DNA of 64,000 bases from positions 264,624-328,623 of the forward strand of contig NZ_BSTN01000006.1 in assembly GCF_030269545.1 (NCBI RefSeq), in the 5' to 3' direction. This DNA is from Actinomadura sp. NBRC 104425 (GTDB lineage Bacteria > Actinomycetota > Actinomycetes > Streptosporangiales > Streptosporangiaceae). A model generated the notes under the pieces. The model saw only the letters and a program-made list of their open reading frames with translations, did no database searches and was not told the DNA's origin. Shown here piece by piece: positions 16,385 through 24,695 of the stretch. Numbering within the stretch: the stretch's first letter is position 1; each line of letters opens with the position of its first letter. Position numbers and translations under genes: made by a program.

Positions 16385-17724
16385 CTGACCTCCACCACCG
16401 CTCCGTCCAGCAGCGGGCCGAACAGCAGCTGGGCCGAGTCGGGGACCTGGTCGGACGGGGTCCGGGTCAGCGGCCCCACCATGGCCTTGACCTTCTCCTT
16501 GTCGCTCATCTGGGTGCCGGGGTCGACCAGCACGCCCGAGGCGGCCCGGCCGCGGGAGCCGGCCTGCCCGCTGCTGTCGGCGTCCTTCCACCACAGGTCG
16601 TCCTGCGTGCCGTCCAGCGCCATGTAGTCGGGGAAGGGGACCTTGGGGTTGGGCAGGTTGTAGCAGCGCGGCCCGCGGTAGTCCTTCACCTCGGGCAGGT
16701 CCAGCGGGTACTTGTAGGCCGGCCGCGGCTTGACGATCTCGAGGGTGAGGTTGAACGTCGGGGTGCGGCCGCCGCCCGCCTCCTCGGCGCGCGGCTTGAG
16801 CTTCATGATCCCCTCGGTGACGCAGGGCAGCTCGGGCGAGTAGCGGGCGATCAGCGCCAGCCCGTCCCGGTTGGCGATGTTGAACCCGATGATCTTGGGG
16901 CCGTTGTTCTGCATGAACTGGTCGCCCTTGGCGGCCAGACCGGTGATCTGCGGGATGAGGTCCTCGATCGTGGCGCGCTTCTGCGTGATCGTGTCGCTGG
17001 TGACGTTGAGGTTGCGCAGCGTTTGCAGCAGGTCCGGGGCGGCCTGGTTGTAGACGTCGGCGGTGTCGGCCAGCGCCGACAGGTCGTAGACCAGCGTGCT
17101 CAGCTGCGGGTTGATCTTCTTCAGCAGGGCGTCGGCCTGCTCCAGGTTGCGGCCGATCTGGTCGCCGCGGCCCTGCAGCGCGGTGGCCACGGCGTTGAGC
17201 GTGGCGTTCAGCTTGGCCGGCGGCACCGCCTTCAGCAGCGGCAGCAGGTTGTCCAGCACCTGGTCGATCTCCACCGCGGCCTGCGAGCGGTCCTGCTGGA
17301 TCACCTGGCCGGCGCGCAGCCCGACCGGGCCGGGCTGCGCCGGGATCTGCAGATCGACGTACTTCTCGCCGAACAGCGTCTTGGGCAGCAGCCGCGCCTG
17401 CACGTTGCGCGGGATCAGCTTGGCCTTGTCCCGGTTGATCGCCAGGTCGAGGATCGCGCCGTCGGACGTCGCCCGGGTGCCGCGCACCTCCCCGACGATC
17501 AGCCCGCGCACCTTGACGTCGGAGCGGGGCAGCAGCTGCAGCCCGGCCCGCTCGGCGGCCACCTTCACCCGGACCACGGGGGTGAGCGCCTTGTTGTACA
17601 GCGCCACGACCAGCGCCAGCAGCAGCGCCAGCACCACCAGCATGGACAGCCCGAGCAGCCGGTGGCGGATCTGCTGCGACATGCCGCCGAACGGACGCGA
17701 CGGGCTCTGCGGAAGCGACGTCAT
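16381..17724 (-). CDS. mceA: Mce family protein, MceA position
   Basis: A 447-residue first Mce subunit, ATG at 17724, 7 bases after the second YrbE gene. It has a cytoplasmic N-terminus, a membrane anchor (about 22-45), an MCE domain (about 52-130, SDVKVRGLIVGEVRG), a helical coil, and a C-terminal domain with paired Cys-containing segments (ELPCVTEG, GPRCYNLPNP). Being first of six Mce genes and directly after the permeases is the standard operon order. Confidence 0.88.
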   Translation of the reverse strand: MTSLPQSPSRPFGGMSQQIRHRLLGLSMLVVLALLLALVVALYNKALTPVVRVKVAAERAGLQLLPRSDVKVRGLIVGEVRGTRATSDGAILDLAINRDKAKLIPRNVQARLLPKTLFGEKYVDLQIPAQPGPVGLRAGQVIQQDRSQAAVEIDQVLDNLLPLLKAVPPAKLNATLNAVATALQGRGDQIGRNLEQADALLKKINPQLSTLVYDLSALADTADVYNQAAPDLLQTLRNLNVTSDTITQKRATIEDLIPQITGLAAKGDQFMQNNGPKIIGFNIANRDGLALIARYSPELPCVTEGIMKLKPRAEEAGGGRTPTFNLTLEIVKPRPAYKYPLDLPEVKDYRGPRCYNLPNPKVPFPDYMALDGTQDDLWWKDADSSGQAGSRGRAASGVLVDPGTQMSDKEKVKAMVGPLTRTPSDQVPDSAQLLFGPLLDGAVVEVR

Positions 17725-17731
17725 CCCCGGC

Positions 17732-18580
17732 TCACCCCGCGATCCGCACGGTCGTGGTGGCGCCCCAGATGGCCATGCCGAGCAGCAGGTCCGCCACGTT
17801 GACGACGACGATGCTGGTGCGCACGGCGCGGCCCACCGCCACGCCCACCCCGGCCGGGCCGCCGCTGGCGTTGTAGCCGTAGTAGCAGTGGATCAGCATC
17901 ACGAGCATCGAGAAGACGATCACCTTGCCGAACGACCAGAGGATGTCGTACGGCGGTAGGAAAAGATGGAAGTAGTGGTCGTAGGTGCCGGTGGACTGGC
18001 CGTAGAAGAGCGTCACGATCAGCCGGGTGGCGCCGTAGGAGGCCAGCAGGCCCACCACGTACAGCGGGATCACCGCGATCATCCCGGCCAGCAGCCGCGT
18101 GGTCACCAGGAACGGCATGGACGGGACGGCCATGACCTCCAGCGCGTCGATCTCGTCGGAGATCCGCATCGCGCCCAGCTGGGCGGTGAACCCGCAGCCC
18201 ACCGTGGCCGACAGCGCCAGCGCCGACACCAGCGGGGCGATCTCGCGCGTGTTGAAGTAGGACGCCACGAACCCGGTGAACGCGGCCGTGCCGATCTGGT
18301 TCAGCGAGTTGTAGCCCTGCATGCCGACCTGGCTGCCGGTGAAGAACGTCATGAACCCGACGATCACCACGCTGCCGCCGATCACCGCCAGCCCGCCGGT
18401 GCCGAGGCTGACCTCGGCCAGCAGCCGCAGCACCTCGGTGCGGTAGCGGCGCAGCACGCGGAACACCCACGCGAAGGCCCGCGCGTAGAACGACAGCTGG
18501 TGGCCGAAGTCGTCCAGCCGCTCCAGCGGGGCGTTGACCATCCGGGAGACGGCCTTGCCCGTCTTTCCTGGCGCCGCCAT
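17732..18580 (-). CDS. YrbE/MlaE-type ABC permease, second copy
   Basis: A 282-residue integral membrane permease of the MlaE family. It has several hydrophobic helices and the hallmark segment EIDALEVMAVPSMPFLVTTR, the cytoplasmic coupling region that contacts the ATPase. The partner permease is 3 bases upstream and mceA 7 bases downstream. Two YrbE permeases plus the Mkl ATPase form the transporter that drives the Mce tube. Confidence 0.92.
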   Translation of the reverse strand: MAAPGKTGKAVSRMVNAPLERLDDFGHQLSFYARAFAWVFRVLRRYRTEVLRLLAEVSLGTGGLAVIGGSVVIVGFMTFFTGSQVGMQGYNSLNQIGTAAFTGFVASYFNTREIAPLVSALALSATVGCGFTAQLGAMRISDEIDALEVMAVPSMPFLVTTRLLAGMIAVIPLYVVGLLASYGATRLIVTLFYGQSTGTYDHYFHLFLPPYDILWSFGKVIVFSMLVMLIHCYYGYNASGGPAGVGVAVGRAVRTSIVVVNVADLLLGMAIWGATTTVRIAG

Positions 18581-18583
18581 CGC

Positions 18584-19435
18584 CTACATGCCCTTCTGCG
18601 GGACGAACTGGAAGTACAGGGTGGTGATCAGGAAGTTCTCCAGGAACAGCAGCATGAACGTGATGACGACGGTCTGGTTGACCGCGTCGCCCACGCCTTT
18701 CGGGCCGCCCTTGGCGTTCAGCCCCTTGTAGGCGGCGACCAGCCCCGCGGTGATGCCGAACACGAACGCCTTGATCTCGGCCTGCACCAGGTCGGGCAGC
18801 TGCGCGATGGCGTTGAACGAGGCCAGGTAGGCGCCCGGCGTGCCGTCCTGCAGCAGCACGTTGAAGGTGTAGCCGCCGACCAGCCCGACCACCGACACCA
18901 GGCCGTTGAGGAACAGCGCGACGAACGCGCAGGCCAGCATGCGCGGGACCACCAGGCGGTGCAGCGGGTTGATGCCCAGCACCTCCAGCGCGTCGATCTC
19001 CTCGCGGATCTTGCGGGAGCCGATGTCGGCGCATATGGCCGAGCCCGCCGCGCCCGCCACCAGCAGCGAGGTGACCAGCGGGCTGGCCTCGCGGACGATC
19101 GCCACCACCGCGGTCGCGCCGGTGAACGACTGCGCGCCCAGCTGCCGGATCAGCCCGCCGACCTGCAGCGACAGGATTCCGCCGAACGGGATCGCCACCA
19201 GCATCGTCGGGATCACCGTGACCGACACGATGAACCAGGACTGCTGGATGAACTCCCGCCACTGGAACGGCCACACGAACATCGCCCGGACGGTGTCCAG
19301 GCACAGGGCGAAGAACCGGCCGGGCTCCTTGACGGCGACGTTGACCGCGCCGTCCCCGACCTTGCGGAACACGTCGGAGGCGCCGTTTCTGCGGGTGCCC
19401 TCTCGCTGGTTCGCGCCGATACCAGGAGACGACAT
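18584..19435 (-). CDS. YrbE/MlaE-type ABC permease, first copy
   Basis: A 283-residue permease from ATG 19435, which shares its A with the TGA of the ATPase gene (TGATG). The frame is open further upstream, but that part overlaps the ATPase C-terminus and is Pro/Arg-rich shadow. The MlaE coupling segment is EEIDALEVLGINPLHRLVVPR. It pairs with the next permease. Confidence 0.92.
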   Translation of the reverse strand: MSSPGIGANQREGTRRNGASDVFRKVGDGAVNVAVKEPGRFFALCLDTVRAMFVWPFQWREFIQQSWFIVSVTVIPTMLVAIPFGGILSLQVGGLIRQLGAQSFTGATAVVAIVREASPLVTSLLVAGAAGSAICADIGSRKIREEIDALEVLGINPLHRLVVPRMLACAFVALFLNGLVSVVGLVGGYTFNVLLQDGTPGAYLASFNAIAQLPDLVQAEIKAFVFGITAGLVAAYKGLNAKGGPKGVGDAVNQTVVITFMLLFLENFLITTLYFQFVPQKGM

Positions 19436-20565
19436 CAGTGCCGGCCTCCGGGGGGCGGCGAGGTGGGCGGCGGCGGCCAGGCGCTGGGGGGCGGCGGAGC
19501 GCCCGTGCCGGGCTGGGCGGGCGGCGCCGGCCGGCCCTGCGGCGGGGGCGGGGGCGCCCCCTGGCCCGCGGGCACGCCGGACATGGCCGCGACGTAGCGC
19601 GGCCACTCCTCGACCCAGTTGCGGCCCTGGTCGTCGATGAACGAGCCGGGCGGCGGCGTCACGCCGTTCGCGGCGCACCAGGCGCCCGGGGCGTGCTGGC
19701 CCGCGCGCACCCGCCCGTCGCTGGGCATCAGCTGCGGCGGGATCGGCGGCAGCTTGCCGGGGTCGTGGCCCATCCTGGCCTCGGCCTCCAGCTCGGAGAC
19801 GTCCTTCTCCTCCGACATGCCGATCGGGCCGACCCGGCGGGCGTTGAGGAACTGGCGGACCACCGGCTCCTCGCTGGACAGCAGCATCTCGCGCGGCCCG
19901 AACATCACCAGCTCGCGGCGGAACAGCAGGCCGATGTTGTCCGGCACGGTCCGCGCGGTGTTGATGTCGTGGGTGACGATCAGGAACGTCGCGTTGATCT
20001 GCGCGTTCAGGTCGACGATCAGCTGGTTGAGGTAGGCGGTGCGGACCGGGTCCAGGCCCGAGTCCGGCTCGTCCACCAGCAGGATCTCCGGCTCCAGCAC
20101 CAGCGCGCGGGCCAGGCCGGCGCGCTTCTTCATGCCGCCGGAGATCTCTCCGGGGAGCTTGTGCTCGGCCCCGAGCAGGCCGACCATGTCCATCTTCTCC
20201 AGGACGATCCGCCTGATCTCCGCCTCGGTCTTGCGGGTGTGCTCGCGCAGCGGGAAGGCGATGTTGTCGTAGATGTTCATCGACCCGAACAGCGCGCCGT
20301 CCTGGAACAGCACCCCGAACAGCTTGCGGGTCTCGTACAGCTGCGCCTCGGGCAGGCGCGGCAGGTCCCGGTCGCCGATCCAGATGTGGCCGCGGTCCGG
20401 CTTGAGCAGCCCGACAAGCGACTTCAGGAACACCGACTTGCCCGTGCCGGAAGGCCCGAGGAGCACGTTGATCTCTCCCGCGGGCAGCGTCAGCGACACG
20501 TCCTGCCAGATGGTCTGACGGCCGAAGGACTTGGTCAGTCCCTCAACCCTGATCTCGACGCCCAC
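19435..20565 (-). CDS. mkl: Mce-system ABC transporter ATPase
   Basis: A 376-residue ATPase, first gene of the mce operon, start GTG 20565. Walker A is GPSGTGKS (37-44), the signature ISGGMKKRAG (141-150), Walker B ILLVDEP (161-167), and the switch His lies in IVTHD. Orthologues of Mycobacterium Mkl also lie close to rplL. After the ATPase core (to about 255) there is an extra region: a short conserved-looking stretch, then a Pro/Gly/Ala-rich tail of about 50 residues. Unlike in Mycobacterium tuberculosis, the ATPase is joined to its own permeases and Mce genes. Confidence 0.92.
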   Translation of the reverse strand: MGVEIRVEGLTKSFGRQTIWQDVSLTLPAGEINVLLGPSGTGKSVFLKSLVGLLKPDRGHIWIGDRDLPRLPEAQLYETRKLFGVLFQDGALFGSMNIYDNIAFPLREHTRKTEAEIRRIVLEKMDMVGLLGAEHKLPGEISGGMKKRAGLARALVLEPEILLVDEPDSGLDPVRTAYLNQLIVDLNAQINATFLIVTHDINTARTVPDNIGLLFRRELVMFGPREMLLSSEEPVVRQFLNARRVGPIGMSEEKDVSELEAEARMGHDPGKLPPIPPQLMPSDGRVRAGQHAPGAWCAANGVTPPPGSFIDDQGRNWVEEWPRYVAAMSGVPAGQGAPPPPPQGRPAPPAQPGTGAPPPPSAWPPPPTSPPPGGRH

Positions 20566-20743
20566 TCGTCACCTTTCGTCCAGGCCGGGGGGAATCCGGA
20601 ACCAAAGACCGAGCAGCTGTGTGGTCGTAGCACTCCGTGCGTCGTCGTCACTCAGCGGACCACTCCCGTTGCTACCGCCGGGTAGCTGTGGTGGGTGTCA
20701 CTACCGTAGCGGCCCGACGCGGAAATGGAAGAGGGTGCGCCGG

Positions 20744-20789
20744 ATTAGACCCGCCGTCCAGTGAGGTCGTAAGAGAATCGTTACTTACG
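20744..20789 (-). promoter_or_regulatory. Candidate mce promoter with overlapping palindrome
   Basis: On the minus strand TTACGA (20772-20767) and TCTAAT (20749-20744) are 17 bases apart. The inverted repeat CGTAAG-N10-CTTACG (20768-20773 and 20784-20789) overlaps the -35. This arrangement suits a repressor, as mce operons are commonly repressed by TetR- or GntR-type regulators. The leader would be about 170 bases. No other gene is seen between rplL and the ATPase gene. Confidence 0.35.
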
Positions 20790-20914
20790 TGCCTGGTGAG
20801 ACTACTGGTCCGAGATGGGCGTCACAAGGACGTGACCGGAATGCCTTCCGTCCCGGTATGCCCTGTCGCGGGTGCTCGCGCACCGGCCGGGCGGGACGGC
20901 GCCGGAACGCGACA

Positions 20915-20944
20915 AGGCGGCCACCCCACGCGGGATGACCGCCT
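20915..20944 (-). terminator. rplL terminator
   Basis: On the minus strand a 13-bp stem (AGGCGGTCATCCC / GGGGTGGCCGCCT, two G-T pairs) with a GCGT loop is followed by TTGTC. It lies 59 bases after the rplL stop and separates the ribosomal genes from the mce operon. Confidence 0.7.
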
Positions 20945-21002
20945 CGTGCGAAGCGCGCCGAAGCGCGCCGAAGCGAGCGCTTCGGAATGCCGTTGAGAAG
21001 CC

Positions 21003-21395
21003 TTACTTGACGGTGACCGTCGCGCCGGCCTTCTCCAGGGCCTCCTTGGCCTTGTCGGCCTGCTCCTTGTTGACCTTCTCCAGCAGCGGCTTGGGGGCGC
21101 TGTCGACCAGGTCCTTGGCCTCCTTCAGGCCGAGGCTCGTCAGGGCGCGGACCTCCTTGATGACCTGGATCTTCTTGTCGCCGGCGGCCTCGAGGATGAC
21201 GTCGAACTCGTCCTTGGTCTCCTCGGCCGGGGCCTCACCGCCGGCGGCCGGGGCGCCGGGGGCGGCGACGGCGGCCACCGGGGCGGCGGCCTTGACGTCG
21301 AAGGTCTCCTCGAACTGCTTGACGAACTCCGACAGCTCCAGGAGGGTCATCTCCTTGAACGCGTCGAGCAGCTCTTCGGTGCTGAGCTTCGCCAT
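21003..21395 (-). CDS. rplL: 50S ribosomal protein L7/L12
   Basis: A 130-residue stalk protein that recruits translation factors. It has the N-terminal dimerisation domain, an Ala/Gly/Pro hinge (about 36-58), and the C-terminal factor-binding domain with [23 protein letters not shown] at 21395 has GGAAGAGAC upstream. It follows rplJ by 78 bases, as usual. Identity is certain. Confidence 0.98.
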   Translation of the reverse strand: MAKLSTEELLDAFKEMTLLELSEFVKQFEETFDVKAAAPVAAVAAPGAPAAGGEAPAEETKDEFDVILEAAGDKKIQVIKEVRALTSLGLKEAKDLVDSAPKPLLEKVNKEQADKAKEALEKAGATVTVK

Positions 21396-21473
21396 GGTGT
21401 CTCTTCCTCCGCTAGGGCTAGGCAGATGGGTCGTCGATACGACCGCGGGTGGTCGGTCCGGGCGGGACCCCGG

Positions 21474-22049
21474 TCACTCGGCGGACGCGTCGGCGTCGGC
21501 CGGGGCGGCCGGGGCCTCGGCGGTCTCGCCGGCCTCCTCGCGCTTGGCGCGCAGCGCCTCGGCGAGCTGGGCGGCCTGGGTCGGCAGCGCGTTGAACAGG
21601 GCGGCCGCGTTGGCCATGGAGCCCTTCATCGCGCCGGCCAGCTTCGCGAGGAGCACCTCGCGAGACTCCAGATCGGCGAGCTTGGTGACCTCGGCGGCGT
21701 CCATCGGCTTGCCGTCGATGTAACCGCCCTTGATCACCAGGAGCGGGTTCTCCTTGGCGAAGTCACGCAGCCCCTTGGCCGCCTCGACCACGTCGCCCTT
21801 GACGAAGGCGATCGCGGACGGGCCCTGCAGCAGGTTCCGGAACTCCTCGTCCAGACCCGCGTCGGACGCGGCGATCTTGGTCAGCGTGTTCTTCACCACG
21901 GCGAACCGGGCGTGCTCGCCGAGATTGGTGCGCAGCTTGTTCAGCTCTGCAACCGTCAGCCCGCGGTACTCGGTCAGCACGGCGCCGTTGGAGCTCCGGA
22001 ACTCTTCCGTGAGCTCGGCGATCGCCGCGGCCTTGTCGGCCTTTGCCAT
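21474..22049 (-). CDS. rplJ: 50S ribosomal protein L10
   Basis: A 191-residue protein that anchors L7/L12 to the ribosome. ATG at 22049 has a strong GGAAGGAGG site and gives the expected [13 protein letters not shown] start; the frame is open upstream but runs into the leader RNA. The C-terminal helix that binds L12 dimers is followed by an Ala/Glu/Asp-rich tail. Regulation is probably by L10 binding to the leader at 22060-22265. Confidence 0.97.
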   Translation of the reverse strand: MAKADKAAAIAELTEEFRSSNGAVLTEYRGLTVAELNKLRTNLGEHARFAVVKNTLTKIAASDAGLDEEFRNLLQGPSAIAFVKGDVVEAAKGLRDFAKENPLLVIKGGYIDGKPMDAAEVTKLADLESREVLLAKLAGAMKGSMANAAALFNALPTQAAQLAEALRAKREEAGETAEAPAAPADADASAE

Positions 22050-22059
22050 GGGCCTCCTT

Positions 22060-22265
22060 CCGATTACCTGGGTGGAAGCCGCCGGGGCGAAAGGCTCTGC
22101 CAGAAACACAGAAACGCCCCGGCGTAGGCGCACGGGGCGTCGGCACGACGCGGAGGTCGCACGGAAGCTCTCGACTACACCTACGCGGGCCGCCCGGCGC
22201 CCTGGCGGGCGCGGGTCCTTCGGCCGCCCCGGAACGGGGCGACGACCGGCGGTCTTCGGCAATGT
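22060..22265 (-). ncRNA. L10 leader (autoregulatory rplJL mRNA leader)
   Basis: The minus strand upstream of rplJ is hairpin-rich and begins near CCGAAGACCGCCGGTCGTCG (22261-22242), which resembles the start of known L10 leaders as I remember them. It includes a hairpin with a T-rich run at 22114-22140. In other bacteria the L10-L12 complex binds such leaders to lower rplJL expression. The boundaries are approximate. Confidence 0.55.
22101..22140 (-). terminator. Hairpin with T-run inside the rplJ leader (possible attenuator)
   Basis: On the minus strand ACGCCCCG (22140-22133), an 11-base loop, CGGGGCGT (22121-22114), then TTTCTGTGTTTCT. It looks like an intrinsic terminator placed about 65 bases before the rplJ start, so it may stop transcription when L10 is in excess. 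Confidence 0.6.
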
Positions 22266-22347
22266 CAAGACTACGCGCTGGTTCGGCCGCGCACCAAATC
22301 CTCCACCCGGGAGATCGGGGAAATGCGCGGCCCCGAGCATGCGGCGA

Positions 22348-22374
22348 GGCCGCACCCCCGCCGGAGGTGCGGCC
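22348..22374 (-). terminator. Hairpin after the lipoprotein remnant
   Basis: A perfect 9-bp stem (GGCCGCACC / GGTGCGGCC) with a 9-base loop just beyond the paralogue fragment. No T-run follows, so termination is possible but not certain. Confidence 0.35.
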
Positions 22375-22392
22375 CCGTAGCGGTCCGGGTAA

Positions 22393-22596
22393 GCTGCCCG
22401 CGGGCAGGTTCTTCATCAGCTCGCTGAAGTCGGTGACCTGGTCGGCGGGCGGTACGCTGATCTGCACCGGCTTGCCGTAGTCCCGGTAGGTCATCCTGAC
22501 CGTCATGTCGCTCTGGCCGCCCTGCGCGCTCTTCATCGTCGGCTTGCGCGGCAGCTGGTCCTTGTCGCCCCACAGGTCGAAGGTCATCGAGTCCAT
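22393..22596 (-). pseudogene. 3' fragment of a lipoprotein paralogue
   Basis: About 68 codons matching the end of the lipoprotein gene just upstream: TFDLWGDKDQLPRK against TFDLWADGDQLPRK, and [18 protein letters not shown] against NPPPADQVGELSLNGL. It has no signal peptide or 5' part, no ribosome site, and no own stop; the frame runs on into the rplJ leader. It is best read as what remains of a tandem duplicate whose front was deleted. Confidence 0.6.
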
Positions 22597-22661
22597 ACCG
22601 GTTCCTGCAAGCCCGCGGGGCGGGCTCGCGGCGCGCTCGGCGGATCCGGGACGACCGGCGG

Positions 22662-23501
22662 TCAGTTGCCGAACAGGCCGTTCAACGACAGCTCGCCGAC
22701 CTGGTCGGCGGGGGGCGGGTTCACGCTGAACGACGTGCCGTAGTCGCTGTAGCGCACGGTCAGCGAGCCGGTGTCGCCGCCCGTCCCCTTGGACACGATC
22801 TTGCGGGGCAGCTGGTCGCCGTCCGCCCACAGATCGAAGGTGATCTTCTCGTCGGACGCGCCCTGCGGGAACCAGCGGCTCACCCGCTGCCGCGCGTCGG
22901 GGTCGAGCCGGTCGAGCGCCTCCTTGACGGTCACCGTCCCGGTGTAGTGCACGGTGCGCACCCCGTCGACGGTCTCCTCGCCGACCCTGCGCACATCCTT
23001 GGAGGCGGTGAACATCTTGGTCTGCTCGGCCGGGTTCACCTTCTGCACCTGCTCGACCAGGCCGGCGACGTCGATGCCCGTCTGCCGCCCCACCTTCGCC
23101 AGGTCCACCTACACCCACGGCTTGCCGTCGGCCGCCAGCCGGGCGAGCTGCGGGACCTTGGCGTACAGCACGCCGCCGGTGTAGATCGCCTGCCCGCCGG
23201 CGCCCGTCAGGCCCGCGCCGTCGGCCTTCTGCAGCTGCGCGCTGAACGCCAGTTCCGGCCGCAGCCGGAACCTGCCGGTGGCCTGCACGTGCGCGCCGTT
23301 GCGCGCGTCGGTCACGGTCAGGTCCGCCTTGAACGTGTCGGCCTGCCCGGTCTTCTGCGACGACTGCAGGACCGCCTCGGCGGCGCTCAGCCTCATCGCG
23401 CCGGTGGACACGTCTTCAGAACCGTCACCGGCGCAGCCGGATAGCAGCAGCGCGGCGCTCACGGCGGTGCCTCCCGCGGCCACGGCGAAACGGCGTTTCA
23501 T
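22662..23501 (-). pseudogene. LppX/LolA-like lipoprotein gene interrupted by an in-frame TAG
   Basis: From ATG 23501 a lipoprotein signal is clear (MKRRFAV..., LLLSGC with Cys 23). The frame stops at TAG (23109-23111, codon 131), right after GKPWV. The same frame then continues without a break for 148 codons (VDLAKVGRQ...) to a stop at 22662, and the two halves together make a normal-length (about 278) lipid-binding envelope lipoprotein. Homologues usually have an amino acid such as Lys in PWVxVDL, so one base change (AAG to TAG) could explain it. Possibilities are a recent nonsense mutation, a sequencing error, or readthrough. The 3' part keeps normal codon use, so any inactivation is recent. 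Confidence 0.7.
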
Positions 23502-23652
23502 GAGGATCGAGCCTCCCTTGTTGCCTACCGATGACCACAGTCTCGTCCGGCCCAGGGGGACGGGCATCCCCCGTTGGTCTGAATGCCTCGCTCCGCGGTA
23601 CGACCCGCGGCGTACCCGCACGGGACCGTGCGACACGGCGGCCGCGGCGTTC

Positions 23653-24534
23653 TCAGCGGTAGGAGCGGAACGCCATCGAGCCGCTGAACCGCCCGCCCGG
23701 CACGGCCGCGTTCAGGCCGATCCAGGTGGGACGGCCCTCGGCGTCCACCCGCATGTCGAGCGAGACCCCGATGCCGGACGGCACCGACCTCAGCGCCCGC
23801 CCCGCCGGTCCGGTCTCCGCCTCCGGCAGCAGGGCCAGCAGGTCGCCGATCGACACCCCGGCCGTGTAGCGCACCGAGCCGGACCGGTCGGGCGCCGACC
23901 TGTTCACGCCCGGCAGCGACCGAACCAGGTCGGCCAGCCGGCGCGGGTCGGATCCCTGCCGCAGCCCGGCGAGCTGGGCGTCGGTCAGCGTGCGGTGCTG
24001 CCATGCGGTGCCGTCGTAGCCCGACACCGTCCGGCCCTTGACGACCGCCCGCTGGGTGACGGTGGTCTTCTCGCCGCCGCGCACGCTCGTCCGCACGCCG
24101 GTGGCGTCCAGCGCGAACCGGGGCGCCAGGGTGAAGCGCGCGGTCTCGGTGGCGTGCTCGTAGTCGCCGTTGGCCGCTCCGGACAGCCGCACCTCGGTCA
24201 CGCGGACGTACGAGCGCAGCGTCGTCCGAGTGTCGGACGCGCGCGGGGCGGGGGTGTCGGCGGCGGCCGCGTGGGAGGTGCGCCCCGGCGCGACCGAGGC
24301 GGTCGTCGGCGCGCCGCCCGTGGGCGCCGCCTCGGGCGTGTTCTCGGGGAGAGGGGAGCGGGACGCTCCTGCCGTCTCCGGGGCCGGGGCGCTTTGGACG
24401 GCCGCCACGGGCGTCCGCGGAGTGCCGCGGGACTCCTCCGGCCCCGCCTTGACGACGGCCGCGATCGCGGCGGGCACCACGGCAGCGGCCGTGACGACGG
24501 CCATCACGGCCAGGTGTTCGGCACGACGGTCCAC
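23653..24534 (-). CDS. Anchored envelope protein related to the neighbouring lipoprotein
   Basis: About 293 residues from GTG 24534 (GGAGG close upstream); an ATG ten codons later (24504) is an alternative. A hydrophobic N-terminal segment (MAVVTAAAVVPAAIAAVV) is a signal or anchor. Residues about 35-100 are Ala/Pro/Thr-rich linker. The outer domain has the layout of LppX/LolA-like proteins: a first strand region, GYDGTAWQHR, a helical part, SVRYTAGV, and a C-terminal VDAEGRPTWIGLNAAV. It lies between rplA and the interrupted lipoprotein on the same strand. The function is unknown; a lipid or surface role is inference. Confidence 0.65.
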   Translation of the reverse strand: MDRRAEHLAVMAVVTAAAVVPAAIAAVVKAGPEESRGTPRTPVAAVQSAPAPETAGASRSPLPENTPEAAPTGGAPTTASVAPGRTSHAAAADTPAPRASDTRTTLRSYVRVTEVRLSGAANGDYEHATETARFTLAPRFALDATGVRTSVRGGEKTTVTQRAVVKGRTVSGYDGTAWQHRTLTDAQLAGLRQGSDPRRLADLVRSLPGVNRSAPDRSGSVRYTAGVSIGDLLALLPEAETGPAGRALRSVPSGIGVSLDMRVDAEGRPTWIGLNAAVPGGRFSGSMAFRSYR

Positions 24535-24645
24535 GGTCCTCCGTCCCGTTGCGTCGACGACGCCTGCGCGGGCGGAGATCGATTTAACACCACCGTTCCC
24601 GCCGGCACCACAGACACCGCATTTCGGACGGAACACACAAGGCAA

Positions 24646-24672
24646 AAGGGCGCCCCCAACGGGGACGCCCTT
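24646..24672 (-). terminator. rplKA terminator
   Basis: On the minus strand a 12-bp stem (AAGGGCGTCCCC / GGGGGCGCCCTT, one G-T pair) with a GTT loop, then TTTTGCCTTGTG, 24 bases after the rplA stop. It is a strong intrinsic terminator. Confidence 0.88.
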
Positions 24673-24695
24673 CACGACTGCCGCCGGGTCGCCGG

